Assembly: GCF_000166395.1 (NCBI RefSeq)
Contig: NC_014655.1
Span: 3,906,001-3,970,000, forward strand
DNA length: 64,000 bases
Origin: Leadbetterella byssophila DSM 17132
Lineage (GTDB): Bacteria; Bacteroidota; Bacteroidia; Cytophagales; Spirosomataceae
Direction of reading: 5' to 3'
Numbering within the stretch: position 1 is the stretch's first letter; each line of letters starts with the position of its first letter. The notes under the pieces are model-generated. The model ran no database searches and was not told the DNA's origin. It saw only the letters and a list, made by a program, of their open reading frames with translations. Below, piece by piece: positions 25,858 through 34,636 of the stretch. The translations under genes and the position numbers were made by a program.

Positions 25858-28608
25858 ATGGACCAGTTTTCATACATTGCAAACGGCGACGTTTCGGCTA
25901 TAGAAGCATTATACAAGCAATATTTACAAGATCCATCCTCAGTAGATAAAAGTTGGCAATTCTTTTTCAAAGGATACGAATTTAACAATACTTGGGGAGA
26001 AGGTCCTGGGAAAGCCGGTGTGAGCAGTGATAGTTTGCAGAAAGAGAGAGAAGTGGTGCACTTGATTCGTGGATACAGATCCCGCGGGCATTTGCTGTCT
26101 CAGATTGATCCCATTTATTCGAAAAGAAAGTACAACGCTAATCTTGATCTTAAGTTTTTCGGTTTGAGCGAAGCAGACTATGACACCGTTTTTGAAGCGG
26201 GTGTAGAAGTGTTTGGCAGACCGGCTACCTTAAGAGAATTAGAGACTTTCTTGAAGAATGTTTATGGAGGTAAGATAGGTTACGAATATTTGTATATCCG
26301 TGATTCCAAGGTGAAGAATTGGCTGAGGAATAAGGTGGAATCAGATTATTTGAACTATAAGCCTAGTAAGGAGCAAAAGTTAAGAATCCTTGGAAACTTG
26401 AACAAGGCAGTAGCTTTTGAGAACTTCTTACATACTAAATTCTTAGGAAAGAAAAGATTCTCACTAGAAGGAGGTGAATCTACCATCCCTGCTTTAGATG
26501 CGGCTATTCAGCATGGAGCAAAGTTAGGGGTTGAAGAAGTGGTGATAGGTATGGCACATAGAGGTAGACTTAATGTGTTGACTAACATCATGCAGAAGCC
26601 ATACGAGCAGGTATTCAATGAATTTGAAGAGAATGTGCCTACTCTGGAGTTCAGTGACGGTGATGTTAAATATCACATGGGCTATTCGTCTCAGGTAGAA
26701 ACGGTAGAAGGTCATAGAGTTTCTTTGAAACTGATGGCTAACCCTTCACACCTTGAAACGGTTGATCCTGTGGTTCTAGGTTATGCCAGAGCCAGAGCTG
26801 ATGCTCACTTTAAGAGTGAAGGTACTAAGTACAATTCCTTTGATGATATATACGACAAGATTTTACCTATCATCATCCACGGAGATGCTTCCTTAGCAGG
26901 TCAGGGTGTAGTATATGAGGTAAATCAAATGTCTAATCTGCCGGGTTATTATGTAGGAGGTGCTATCCACTTCATCATTAATAACCAAATCGGTTTTACT
27001 ACGGATAACCGTGACGCACGTTCCAGCATTTACAGCTCAGATGTAGCGAAGATGCTAGATACTCCTATTCTTCATGTAAACGGAGATGATGCGGAGGCAG
27101 TAGTTTATGCTATGGAATTAGCTATTGAGTTCCGTCAGGAATTCAATAAAGACATTTATATTGATATGATTTGTTACCGTAAATACGGACATAACGAAGC
27201 TGATGAGCCTAAGTTCACACAGCCGGGTATGTACGAAATCATATCTAAGCATCCTTCTCCAAGAGAGATTTATATTGAGAAATTGAAATCTGATGGCACT
27301 ATTACTGATAATGATGCCAGAACCTTGAAGGAGCAATTTGATAATAATCTTCAAGATCTATTATCAAAAGTGAAGCAAAATCAGTTGCCGTATGAATTGC
27401 CTAAACTTGAGAGAGATTGGGCGGAGTTAAGAAGATCTACTGTGGGAGATTTTGATAGCTCACCTCGTACAGGTATCAGCAGAGAAGAAATTGAATTAGT
27501 AGGTAAGGCCTTGTCTACTGTGCCTGAAGGTTTCACCCCGATTAAGCAGATTGAGAAAGTACTTGAAGAAAGAAGAGAGATATTTGCAGGTAAGAAGCCG
27601 TTCAACTGGGCAGCTGCTGAACTTTTGGCATACGGTTCTATCCTAGCGGAAGAGAAATGGGTACGTATGTCTGGTCAGGATGTACAAAGAGGTACCTTCT
27701 CTCACAGACATGCTATTCTGCATGATGTGAAGACTTACGAGGCCTACAATAACCTGGCTCACATCAAGCCTAATCAAGGTAAATTTGAGATCTATAACTC
27801 TTTACTGTCAGAATATGCGGTAATGGGATTTGAATACGGATATGCTTTAGCAAATCCAAATGCATTGGTGATTTGGGAAGCTCAATTTGGAGACTTTGCA
27901 AACGGTGCTCAAATCATGATTGACCAATTCGTAGTGGCTGCAGAGTCCAAATGGAATCTAATGAACGGTTTGGTTCTATTGTTGCCTCATGGCTATGAAG
28001 GTCAGGGACCGGAGCACTCGAATGCTCGTCCTGAACGCTTCCTACAATTAGCCGGTGAGTATAACATTTATGTATGTAACTGTACTACTCCTGCAAACTT
28101 CTTCCATATGTTAAGAAGACAGTTGGCCCTTCCATTCCGTAAGCCTTGCGTTCATATGTCTCCTAAATCAATGTTGAGACATCCTATGGCGATCTCTGAT
28201 ATTTCTGAGTTCGAAACAGGAACCAGCTTCCGTGAAGTAATAGGAGATGCAGATGCGGATCCAAAGAAAGTGAAGAGAGTTTTACTTTGTACAGGTAAGA
28301 TCTACTATGATCTATTGAAACGTAAAATGGATAGTAAGAGAGAGGATATAGCGATCATCCGCTTAGAACAATTGTATCCACTACCTAAGGTTCAACTATT
28401 GGCAGAACTTGAGAAGTACGCAGGAGCTGAACAGATTTGGGTTCAAGAAGAACCGTTAAACATGGGTTACTGGTCATATCTTAGAAGAGAATATCCTGAA
28501 GCCAACTGGGACGTGATCTCTAGAAAGATTAGTGCTTCTCCTGCTACCGGTTATACGAAGAACCACAATGAGTTCCAAAATAAGATCTTAGACAAAGCAT
28601 TTGAATAA
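25858..28608 (+). CDS. sucA: 2-oxoglutarate dehydrogenase E1 component
   Basis: The 916-residue thiamine-diphosphate enzyme that decarboxylates 2-oxoglutarate and transfers the succinyl group to E2 in the TCA cycle. The N-terminal signature FSYIANGDVSAIEALYKQYL...SWQFFFKGYEF is the E2-docking arm of OdhA/SucA proteins. GMAHRGRLNVL, the ThDP/Mg site GDASLAGQGVVYE...INNQIGFTT and the QFGDFANGAQ and EGQGPEHSNARPERFLQL segments of the transketolase domain are all present. It heads a sucA-sucB-lpdA run (12 and 49-base gaps). The 234-base upstream gap holds a small AT-rich hairpin (25635-25654) and no clear consensus promoter. Confidence 0.97.
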   Translation: MDQFSYIANGDVSAIEALYKQYLQDPSSVDKSWQFFFKGYEFNNTWGEGPGKAGVSSDSLQKEREVVHLIRGYRSRGHLLSQIDPIYSKRKYNANLDLKFFGLSEADYDTVFEAGVEVFGRPATLRELETFLKNVYGGKIGYEYLYIRDSKVKNWLRNKVESDYLNYKPSKEQKLRILGNLNKAVAFENFLHTKFLGKKRFSLEGGESTIPALDAAIQHGAKLGVEEVVIGMAHRGRLNVLTNIMQKPYEQVFNEFEENVPTLEFSDGDVKYHMGYSSQVETVEGHRVSLKLMANPSHLETVDPVVLGYARARADAHFKSEGTKYNSFDDIYDKILPIIIHGDASLAGQGVVYEVNQMSNLPGYYVGGAIHFIINNQIGFTTDNRDARSSIYSSDVAKMLDTPILHVNGDDAEAVVYAMELAIEFRQEFNKDIYIDMICYRKYGHNEADEPKFTQPGMYEIISKHPSPREIYIEKLKSDGTITDNDARTLKEQFDNNLQDLLSKVKQNQLPYELPKLERDWAELRRSTVGDFDSSPRTGISREEIELVGKALSTVPEGFTPIKQIEKVLEERREIFAGKKPFNWAAAELLAYGSILAEEKWVRMSGQDVQRGTFSHRHAILHDVKTYEAYNNLAHIKPNQGKFEIYNSLLSEYAVMGFEYGYALANPNALVIWEAQFGDFANGAQIMIDQFVVAAESKWNLMNGLVLLLPHGYEGQGPEHSNARPERFLQLAGEYNIYVCNCTTPANFFHMLRRQLALPFRKPCVHMSPKSMLRHPMAISDISEFETGTSFREVIGDADADPKKVKRVLLCTGKIYYDLLKRKMDSKREDIAIIRLEQLYPLPKVQLLAELEKYAGAEQIWVQEEPLNMGYWSYLRREYPEANWDVISRKISASPATGYTKNHNEFQNKILDKAFE

Positions 28609-28620
28609 AAGGATAATTAT

Positions 28621-30099
28621 ATGGCTATCGAAATGAAAGTGCCCTCCGTTGGCGAATCCGTAACGGAAGTGACTATCGCATCCTGGGTAAAGAAAGACGG
28701 AGACCTGGTTAAAATGGACGAGGTGATCTGTGAGTTAGAGTCTGATAAAGCAACATTTGAGCTACCTGCTGAAGCAGATGGCATATTAAGAATAGTAGGT
28801 AAAGAAGGAGATACATTAGCTATTGGTGAGGTTATATGCATCATAGAACCTTCTTCTGCAGCACCGGTGAAAGAAGAGTCAGCTCCGGCTGCCGCACCGG
28901 TGGAAAATGTACCTACACAAACTATTGAAATTACCGTTCCTGCCGTAGGTGAGTCTATCACAGAAGTAACCGTTTCTAATTGGATTAAGAAAAGTGGTGA
29001 TACTGTGGGCCTAGATGAAATCATCTGCGAATTGGAATCTGACAAGGCTACTTTTGAACTACCTTCTCCTCAAGCCGGAGTATTAGAGGTAGTAGCTCAA
29101 GAAGGTGATGTAGTAGCGATAGGTGGAGTATTAGCTAAATTAACTACAGGGGGAACTACAGCAGCAGCCGTAGCAGCTCCTGCTCCTGTTGCAGCAGCAC
29201 CTGCAAATGATAACTATGCAGCCGGACATCCTTCTCCAGCAGCTGCTAAAGTATTAGCAGAAAAAGGAATCTCTCCTGATGCCGTTCAAGGTACAGGAGT
29301 AGGAGGTAGAATCACCAAAGAAGATGCTAACAATGCTTCTAAGCCAGCAACTCCTGCCCCTTCTAAAGAGGAATTAGTGAAAGAAGCACCTAAGGGTGAT
29401 AGAATCTCCAGAAGAGAGAAAATGAGTTCTCTAAGAAAAACTATAGCTAAGAGATTAGTAGCGGTTAAGTCTGAGACAGCTATGTTAACTACATTCAATG
29501 AAGTTGACATGAAGCCCATCATGGATCTTAGAAAGCAATACAAAGACAAGTTCAAAGAAGTGCACGGAGTGGGACTTGGATTCATGTCCTTCTTCACAAA
29601 AGCTTGTTCTATAGCACTACAAGAATTCCCTGTGGTGAACGCTTTCATTGATGGAGATGAAATAGTATACAATGACTTTACAGATATCTCTATTGCGGTA
29701 TCTGCACCAAGAGGTTTGGTAGTTCCGGTGATTCGCAACGCTGAAAAAATGTCCTTCAGTGATATTGAAGCAGAGGTAGTACGTTTGGCTACAAAAGCTA
29801 GAGATAACAAGTTGACCATAGAAGAGATGACCGGTGGTACCTTTACTATAACTAACGGTGGTATCTTCGGATCCATGATGTCTACTCCTATCATCAACGC
29901 TCCTCAATCTGCTATTTTAGGTATGCACAATATAGTGGAAAGACCTGTAGCGATTAACGGACAAGTTGAAATTCGTCCAATGATGTACGTGGCTCTGTCT
30001 TATGACCATAGAACCATTGACGGTAGAGATTCCGTAGGATTCTTAGTTAGAGTAAAACAATTGTTGGAAGATCCTATGAGGATGCTTCTTCAGGTATAA
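28621..30099 (+). CDS. sucB: 2-oxoglutarate dehydrogenase E2 (dihydrolipoyl succinyltransferase), two lipoyl domains
   Basis: A 492-residue E2 with two lipoyl domains (about residues 2-76 and 100-175), each with the lipoylated lysine in ESDKATFEL (Lys43 and Lys142). An Ala/Pro-rich linker follows, then the E1/E3-binding domain ([18 protein letters not shown], about 200-235) and the catalytic domain with [11 protein letters not shown] (His463). The two lipoyl domains are close copies, evidence of internal duplication; E. coli SucB and many Bacteroidota E2s have one. The gene lies 12 bases after sucA and 49 before lpdA. Confidence 0.96.
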   Translation: MAIEMKVPSVGESVTEVTIASWVKKDGDLVKMDEVICELESDKATFELPAEADGILRIVGKEGDTLAIGEVICIIEPSSAAPVKEESAPAAAPVENVPTQTIEITVPAVGESITEVTVSNWIKKSGDTVGLDEIICELESDKATFELPSPQAGVLEVVAQEGDVVAIGGVLAKLTTGGTTAAAVAAPAPVAAAPANDNYAAGHPSPAAAKVLAEKGISPDAVQGTGVGGRITKEDANNASKPATPAPSKEELVKEAPKGDRISRREKMSSLRKTIAKRLVAVKSETAMLTTFNEVDMKPIMDLRKQYKDKFKEVHGVGLGFMSFFTKACSIALQEFPVVNAFIDGDEIVYNDFTDISIAVSAPRGLVVPVIRNAEKMSFSDIEAEVVRLATKARDNKLTIEEMTGGTFTITNGGIFGSMMSTPIINAPQSAILGMHNIVERPVAINGQVEIRPMMYVALSYDHRTIDGRDSVGFLVRVKQLLEDPMRMLLQV

Positions 30100-30104
30100 C
30101 ATCA

Positions 30105-30132
30105 AAGGGCTTTGTAGGAATACAAAGCCCTT
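30105..30132 (+). other. Perfect 12-bp hairpin with GGAA tetraloop between sucB and lpdA
   Basis: 30105-30116 and 30121-30132 are perfect inverse complements, with loop GGAA, which is of the stable GNRA class. No T-run follows on either strand, so it is not a classic terminator. It lies in the 49-base gap between sucB and lpdA and may limit or protect the transcript, setting the E3 level apart from E1/E2. Confidence 0.6.
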
Positions 30133-30148
30133 CAAAATTTACATATAT

Positions 30149-31549
30149 ATGCAGTACGACGTAATCGTTATAGGTTCAGGCCCCGGAGGCTACGTGGCCG
30201 CTATCAGATGTGCACAGCTAGGTTTTAAAACTGCCATTGTAGAGAAATATCCTGTGATGGGTGGAACTTGCTTGAACGTAGGATGTATTCCATCAAAAGC
30301 ACTACTTGACTCCTCAGAACATTTTTATAATGCCGTTCACCACTTTGAAGAGCACGGAATCACTACCGGAAAAGTAAAAGCGGACTTATCTAAAATGGTA
30401 GAACGCAAAGGGGGAGTAGTGAAGAAAATGAATGATGGCATCAACTTCTTGATGAAAAAGAACAAGGTTGATGTGAAATATGGTTTTGGTTCATTCTTGG
30501 ATAAAAACACGGTGAAGGTAAAAAAAGAGGATGGTTCTGAAGAACAGATTCAAGGCAAGAACATCATCATTGCAACAGGTTCTAAGCCTACCATTTTGCC
30601 TTTCATGAACTATGACAAAACCAGAATCATCACTTCTACGGAAGCTCTTTCCTTGAAAGAACTACCAAAGCATTTGATTGTGATTGGTGCAGGGGTGATT
30701 GGAGCCGAGTTAGGCTCAGTTTATGCTCGTCTTGGTTCTAAAGTTACCTTCGTGGAATTTGCAGACAGTATGATTCCTACTATGGACAAAGCTCTGGGTA
30801 AGGAATTGCAGAAATCCATCAAGAAATTAGGTGCAGAGTTCCACTTCAGTACTAAAGTTACTTTGATTGAGAATTTAGGAAAAGAAGTTAAAGTTACCGC
30901 TGAAAACAAGGCAGGTGAGAAGGTTGAGATCACCGGAGATTACTGTCTAGTATCTATAGGTAGAAGACCATACACAGATAATTTGAACCTAGAGGCAGTA
31001 GGTGTAGCCACTGAGAAAGGTAGAGTTCTAGTTGACGAGCATACTCTCCAAACCAATGTGCCAAACATCTACGCTATAGGAGACGTAGTCAGAGGTGCTA
31101 TGTTAGCACACAAAGCAGAAGAGGAAGGTGTATTGGTGGCTGAAGTTTTAGCTGGTCAAAAACCTCATATCAATTACAACCTGATTCCTGGTGTGGTTTA
31201 TACCTGGCCTGAGGTAGCTGCAGTTGGTAAGACGGAAGACGAATTAAAAGCAGCCGGTATAGCTTACAAATCCGGACAGTTTCCATTCAAAGCTCTGGGA
31301 AGAGCTACTGCAAGTGGAGATGTAGATGGTTTTGTGAAAGTATTGGCAGATAAAAGCAGCGATGAGATCCTGGGTGTACACATCATAGGAGCAAGAGCCG
31401 CAGACATGATTAGTGAAGCGGTCATCGCTATGGAATTCCGTGCCTCTGCTGAAGATATCGCCAGGTCTTCCCATGCGCACCCCACCTATACGGAGGCCAT
31501 AAAAGAAGCCTGCCTAGCAGCCACAGAGAATCGTTCGATTCATATGTAA
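30149..31549 (+). CDS. lpdA: Dihydrolipoyl dehydrogenase (E3)
   Basis: The 466-residue FAD enzyme that reoxidises dihydrolipoamide with NAD+ for the 2-oxoacid dehydrogenase complexes. It has the FAD motif IGSGPGGYVAAIRCAQLG, the redox disulfide GGTCLNVGCIPSKALL (Cys41 and Cys46), the NAD motif IGAGVIGAELGSVYARLG, the second FAD site IYAIGDV, and the C-terminal His-Glu pair in HAHPTYTEAIKEA. Length is normal. It ends 7 bases before the left end of the IS element, whose end hairpin now serves as its terminator. Confidence 0.97.
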   Translation: MQYDVIVIGSGPGGYVAAIRCAQLGFKTAIVEKYPVMGGTCLNVGCIPSKALLDSSEHFYNAVHHFEEHGITTGKVKADLSKMVERKGGVVKKMNDGINFLMKKNKVDVKYGFGSFLDKNTVKVKKEDGSEEQIQGKNIIIATGSKPTILPFMNYDKTRIITSTEALSLKELPKHLIVIGAGVIGAELGSVYARLGSKVTFVEFADSMIPTMDKALGKELQKSIKKLGAEFHFSTKVTLIENLGKEVKVTAENKAGEKVEITGDYCLVSIGRRPYTDNLNLEAVGVATEKGRVLVDEHTLQTNVPNIYAIGDVVRGAMLAHKAEEEGVLVAEVLAGQKPHINYNLIPGVVYTWPEVAAVGKTEDELKAAGIAYKSGQFPFKALGRATASGDVDGFVKVLADKSSDEILGVHIIGARAADMISEAVIAMEFRASAEDIARSSHAHPTYTEAIKEACLAATENRSIHM

Positions 31550-31553
31550 TATT

Positions 31554-31597
31554 AAAGAGGACGTCTCAAAACCTAAATGAGGCGTTCTCTTTGTTTT
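31554..31597 (+). terminator. Terminator-like hairpin at the left IS end, downstream of lpdA
   Basis: A 15-bp stem with two G-T pairs (31554-31568 with 31578-31592) and a 9-base loop is followed by a T-rich stretch. It starts 5 bases after the lpdA stop and its left arm contains the IS inverted repeat. Confidence 0.65.
31557..31571 (+). repeat. IS left inverted repeat (IRL)
   Basis: GAGGACGTCTCAAAA, the inverse partner of the right end at 33336-33350; it is also part of the left arm of the end hairpin. Confidence 0.7.
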
Positions 31598-31674
31598 CAA
31601 TTTATTTAGGCTGGGATTTCTTATTTGATTTTTTATATTCCAACCTCAGGAGGTTGAATTTGCAAATAGTATTG

Positions 31675-31701
31675 AAAAAGGTCTCTCAGGAGGCCTTTTT
31701 T
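31675..31701 (-). terminator. Transposase terminator overlapping its own stop codon
   Basis: On the minus strand, a 10-bp stem (31691-31700 with 31675-31684, one G-T pair) with a 6-base loop ends in five T. The loop holds the TGA stop of the transposase (31686-31688), so the last codons of the gene form one arm of its terminator. Confidence 0.75.
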
Positions 31702-33215
31702 CGTATATTTTGTGCTATGGCCAATAGGCCGAACTCAATTTCGACCTTATGCTTACCCCGAAGCATAAATCGTTTAAAGCCGTGATTGCTTTTTATGTTT
31801 GCAAAGACGGGTTCCACATCGTAACACCTTTTCTTTCGCCTTTTTATTCCTTCTTCACTGTTAAGAAGTTCATAGGCCTGCTTCCGCTGTCGCTCCAGTC
31901 GTTCATTGACTTGGACTATCCGATTCCCTTCCATCTTATTACAAGTTCCGTTTAGTGGACAATGCCCGCAATTTTGGGCTTGATATTTTCTTGAGGTTTG
32001 TTCAAAACCTGTGCTGGTCTTCCTTTTACTCTCTCCAATGAAATTCATTTGCTGACCCATCGGACAGATGAAACAGTCTTCTTGGGCATTGTAGAATAGC
32101 TTATCGGTACTAAATGGGTCCTGGTTATTGGTGTTCTGCTGTCGGTCAAAGAGATTGTATTTGATGTAGGCCTTTACTTTTTTGCCTTCCAGTAAGGTAT
32201 AATTTTCCTCAGAACCGTAGCCTGCATCTGCCGTGATAACTTTGGGAGCTTGCTGATAGCTTGCTTCATGCTGAGCTATATGCGCTGCCAGAGTGGTGGT
32301 GTCGTTGGGGTTGGGGTGAATCGTGTAATTTACAACGAATTGGTTGGAGCTGGAAATTTGAACATTGTAAGCCGGCTTCAATTGCCCATTCCTCATGTGA
32401 TCCTCCTTTAACCTCATAAATGTGGCTCCCTCATCCGTCTTGCTGTAACTGTTACGCTCTCCAAGAATCTGCTCCTGTTCTTCGTATTTGCCCATGTTCT
32501 GTGGAAAGTGTTTGGTGGCATAACTCAGTTTGCCTTTCACCTTCTTGTCAATATCTTTTTTCTTGCCCAAAACCTCATTGAGCTTATCGACGGTAGACTG
32601 TACTTTTTCTCTAGTAATGGTGGTGAAGTCAGGGGGATCGGGAAGGTTATCCTCTTTGCTGGCAACACTTTGAGCATATTCCCAAATGCCTTTCAATTGC
32701 TGCTTCATTTTCTCTTTATTGGTCGCAATAGCCTTTTTCCAAACAAAGGTGTAACGATTGGCATTGGCCTCTATTTTGGTCCCATCAACACAAACCTCTT
32801 CAATACTCAAAAGTCCTTCCTGGGCTAAAAGCTTAACTACTTCTTCGAACACACTTCGAAGACTTTCTCGAAGGCGGTCACTTCTGAAACGGTTAATGGT
32901 GTTATGGTCAGGATAGCTCATGCCGCTTATCCACATAAAATAGATACTCTCTTTACAGGCTGCCTCTATCTTCCTGCTCGAATATACATTGCTCACATAC
33001 CCATAAACCAACACTTTAAGCAGCATCTGAGGATGATAACTGGAGGCACCGGTCAATTTATACGAAGCATGCAGAGGAGCGAGATTAATTTTATTAATGA
33101 CCTCATTGACCACCCGTACCGGATGATTCTTGGGAACCAGTTCCTCCAAACTTGGAGGCAATAGCATCATTTGCTGCTGGTCGTAAGGCTTAAAAGTGGG
33201 TTTTCTTGATGCCAT
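31686..33215 (-). CDS. IS1182-family transposase
   Basis: A 509-residue, apparently intact DDE transposase. The N-terminal domain (about 1-110) has the LVPKNHPVRVVNEVI and YPDHNTINRFR motifs of the family. Catalytic residues are likely the Asp in VCVDGTKIEANANRYTF (near 150), the Asp in ITADAGYGSEENY (near 320) and a Glu near the C-terminus (VEPVFANIKSNHGFKRF). A cysteine group CFICPMGQ...CGHCPLNGTC suggests a zinc ribbon. No frameshift or stop interrupts it, so the element may still be active. A promoter candidate lies just upstream (33235-33265). Confidence 0.93.
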   Translation of the reverse strand: MASRKPTFKPYDQQQMMLLPPSLEELVPKNHPVRVVNEVINKINLAPLHASYKLTGASSYHPQMLLKVLVYGYVSNVYSSRKIEAACKESIYFMWISGMSYPDHNTINRFRSDRLRESLRSVFEEVVKLLAQEGLLSIEEVCVDGTKIEANANRYTFVWKKAIATNKEKMKQQLKGIWEYAQSVASKEDNLPDPPDFTTITREKVQSTVDKLNEVLGKKKDIDKKVKGKLSYATKHFPQNMGKYEEQEQILGERNSYSKTDEGATFMRLKEDHMRNGQLKPAYNVQISSSNQFVVNYTIHPNPNDTTTLAAHIAQHEASYQQAPKVITADAGYGSEENYTLLEGKKVKAYIKYNLFDRQQNTNNQDPFSTDKLFYNAQEDCFICPMGQQMNFIGESKRKTSTGFEQTSRKYQAQNCGHCPLNGTCNKMEGNRIVQVNERLERQRKQAYELLNSEEGIKRRKKRCYDVEPVFANIKSNHGFKRFMLRGKHKVEIEFGLLAIAQNIRKKAS

Positions 33216-33234
33216 ACCCTTGATTTTTTATACC

Positions 33235-33265
33235 TAAATATATGAAAATCAGGATAATAACGCAA
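33235..33265 (-). promoter_or_regulatory. Candidate transposase promoter
   Basis: On the minus strand TTG (33263-33265) stands 20 bases before TATATTTA (33235-33242), one base off the TAnnTTTG consensus. Transcription would begin about 13 bases before the transposase ATG. Confidence 0.35.
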
Positions 33266-33325
33266 GTTTTAAAGAGAAAATGTGAAGCCAAATCTAAAAA
33301 AAACCTCGGCTTCAAAATAAAAAAC

Positions 33326-33350
33326 GAGGGTGCCTTTATGAGACACCCTC
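33326..33350. terminator. Bidirectional terminator hairpin at the right IS end
   Basis: A 9-bp stem with one G-T pair (33326-33334 with 33342-33350) and a 7-base loop. T-runs follow on both strands: TTTT at 33351 on the plus strand and a T-rich stretch at 33315-33325 on the minus strand. It overlaps the right inverted repeat and the DUF418 stop codon. Confidence 0.7.
33336..33350 (-). repeat. IS right inverted repeat (IRR)
   Basis: Reads GAGGGTGTCTCATAA on the minus strand, matching the left end at GAGG..GTCTCA. The same bases encode the last four residues (EGVS) and the TAA stop of the DUF418 protein. Confidence 0.7.
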
Positions 33351-34634
33351 TTTTCTCTTTATAGTCTCCATCTTTCCATAGATCAAACTTCGCCATACCC
33401 ATTCAAGGGGACCCATGGTATAATGTTTCAGCCAATAGTGGGAGAAGATGATTTGAAACAGCCAAACCAAGGGCACGAATAGAATAATTTCCTTATAGTC
33501 CCATTCTGCATAGAAGTTTAATCCACAGCCATAGAATACGAATCCACAAATGATGGATTGGCTTAAATAGTTGGTCAAGGCTAGCCTTCCTACATTAGAG
33601 AGCATCCGAAATGTTAATTGAAGTATTCCGGCCCTGTAAATTATTATTATGGCTGATATGATGGCTAAAACCAAGGCTATTCTTTGGATCTCATAAACTA
33701 GAATCATCCAGTTGATGCCTTTGGTTTCAATATATAGAATGATAGAATCGTAATTAGGGAAGTTTTTATATTGGTACCAAGTGTTCCATATGGCTAATGG
33801 CAGACCTATTATGAGAGCAAATTTTAGTATCCGTTTATGCTTCTTAGAGGACATGGTAGTAAGGTATCCCCATTTTAATAGAGCCATTCCCAGCAGCATT
33901 AATGCGATGGGGTCAGCTATGCTCATGGGCAAATAGGTGGTTTGATACAAGAAGGATTGGGGCCAGACATAATTCGCTGTTTCTCGATAGGTGCCTTTGT
34001 ACTGGGCCGTAATCTTTTTTATTTCTTCGTTATTCTGTAACAGGGTTTTTTCGAGGTTCCTCCATTCTTCTATGGATTTAACTTGATCTTTTCGTAATGC
34101 TTTTCCTTCAGCCTGTACCGCCATCGCCTCATTGAATAGGAGTCTGGTTTGTTTGGCATTCAAAAGAAATATGGAATTGCCTATAAATCCTAAAATCGCT
34201 ACAATGGGAACGGCCAAACTCAGATATATGGGCTTCATTTTTCTAAATAGATAGACGATCATTCCGCAGATGCTGTAGTAAAAGAGAATGTCTCCTATCC
34301 ATAAGAAGAGGTAAGTGTCCATCAGTCCAAAGATCAGCAATACCAGCATTCTTTTATAAAACAGAGGAGTGGGATCTTCTTTTTGAAAAGAGAACAATAG
34401 GATTCCTGCCCCAAATAATAAGGAGAACATGGCCCTCATTTTCCCCTCAAAAAGGACATGGATTAGATTGTAGATCCAAAAGTTTGCATTGTCCGGATCT
34501 CCTCTCCATGCCTCCGAAAAATTAGCAGGTAGAGAGAATTCTCTAATATTCATCAATAAAATGCCTAATACGGCGGCACCCCGGAGTATATCCAAGGCTA
34601 CCCATCTTTCCTTTTCTGCAACTGGATTTTTCAT
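33336..34634 (-). CDS. DUF418 family membrane protein, 3' end altered by IS
   Basis: A 432-residue multi-pass inner membrane protein of the DUF418 (YeiB-like) family, with the N-terminal RWVALDILRGAAVLGILLMNI signature and the C-terminal DUF418 block (about 235-410: SNVGRLALTNYLSQSIICGFVFYG and GPLEWVWRSLIYG). The ATG at 34634 is preferred because an in-frame TTG at 34658 lies inside the likely promoter. The final EGVS and the TAA are read from the IS inverted repeat, so the original C-terminus was replaced, but the conserved domain is intact. The function of DUF418 proteins is unknown; transport has been proposed for the family. Confidence 0.88.
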   Translation of the reverse strand: MKNPVAEKERWVALDILRGAAVLGILLMNIREFSLPANFSEAWRGDPDNANFWIYNLIHVLFEGKMRAMFSLLFGAGILLFSFQKEDPTPLFYKRMLVLLIFGLMDTYLFLWIGDILFYYSICGMIVYLFRKMKPIYLSLAVPIVAILGFIGNSIFLLNAKQTRLLFNEAMAVQAEGKALRKDQVKSIEEWRNLEKTLLQNNEEIKKITAQYKGTYRETANYVWPQSFLYQTTYLPMSIADPIALMLLGMALLKWGYLTTMSSKKHKRILKFALIIGLPLAIWNTWYQYKNFPNYDSIILYIETKGINWMILVYEIQRIALVLAIISAIIIIYRAGILQLTFRMLSNVGRLALTNYLSQSIICGFVFYGCGLNFYAEWDYKEIILFVPLVWLFQIIFSHYWLKHYTMGPLEWVWRSLIYGKMETIKRKEGVS

Positions 34635-34636
34635 GG

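Larger units (their letters stand above)
31557..33350 (-). mobile_element. IS1182-family insertion sequence, apparently complete
   Basis: About 1.79 kb, holding one intact transposase gene on the minus strand. The ends are inverted: reading inward, GAGGACGTCTCAAAA at 31557 (+) and GAGGGTGTCTCATAAA from 33350 (-), agreeing at GAGG..GTCTCA plus flanking A residues (15 of 18 positions if three outer A are counted). These resemble the GAGGCTGTCTCAAAA-type ends common in IS1182-family elements. No target duplication is evident beside the ends (ATTAAA versus TTTTCT), so the exact limits may be off by a few bases. Inserted between convergent lpdA and DUF418. Confidence 0.8.

Noticed and set aside
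29286-29897. 203-codon open frame antisense to sucB
   Set aside because: Low-complexity, no recognisable domain, and it lies wholly within a certain gene; it arises from the codon pattern of the sense strand. The 142-codon frame at 28617-29045 is rejected for the same reason.
30105-30132. Rho-independent terminator between sucB and lpdA
   Set aside because: The stem is perfect but no T-run follows, so it is listed only as a hairpin.
33282-33314. Second terminator upstream of the transposase
   Set aside because: The stem is only 7 bp with an 18-base loop and no clear T-run; too weak to annotate.
31545-33360. Target-site duplication flanking the IS
   Set aside because: Flanks ATTAAA and TTTTCT do not match for any 4-8 base direct repeat; only the inverted ends are supported.
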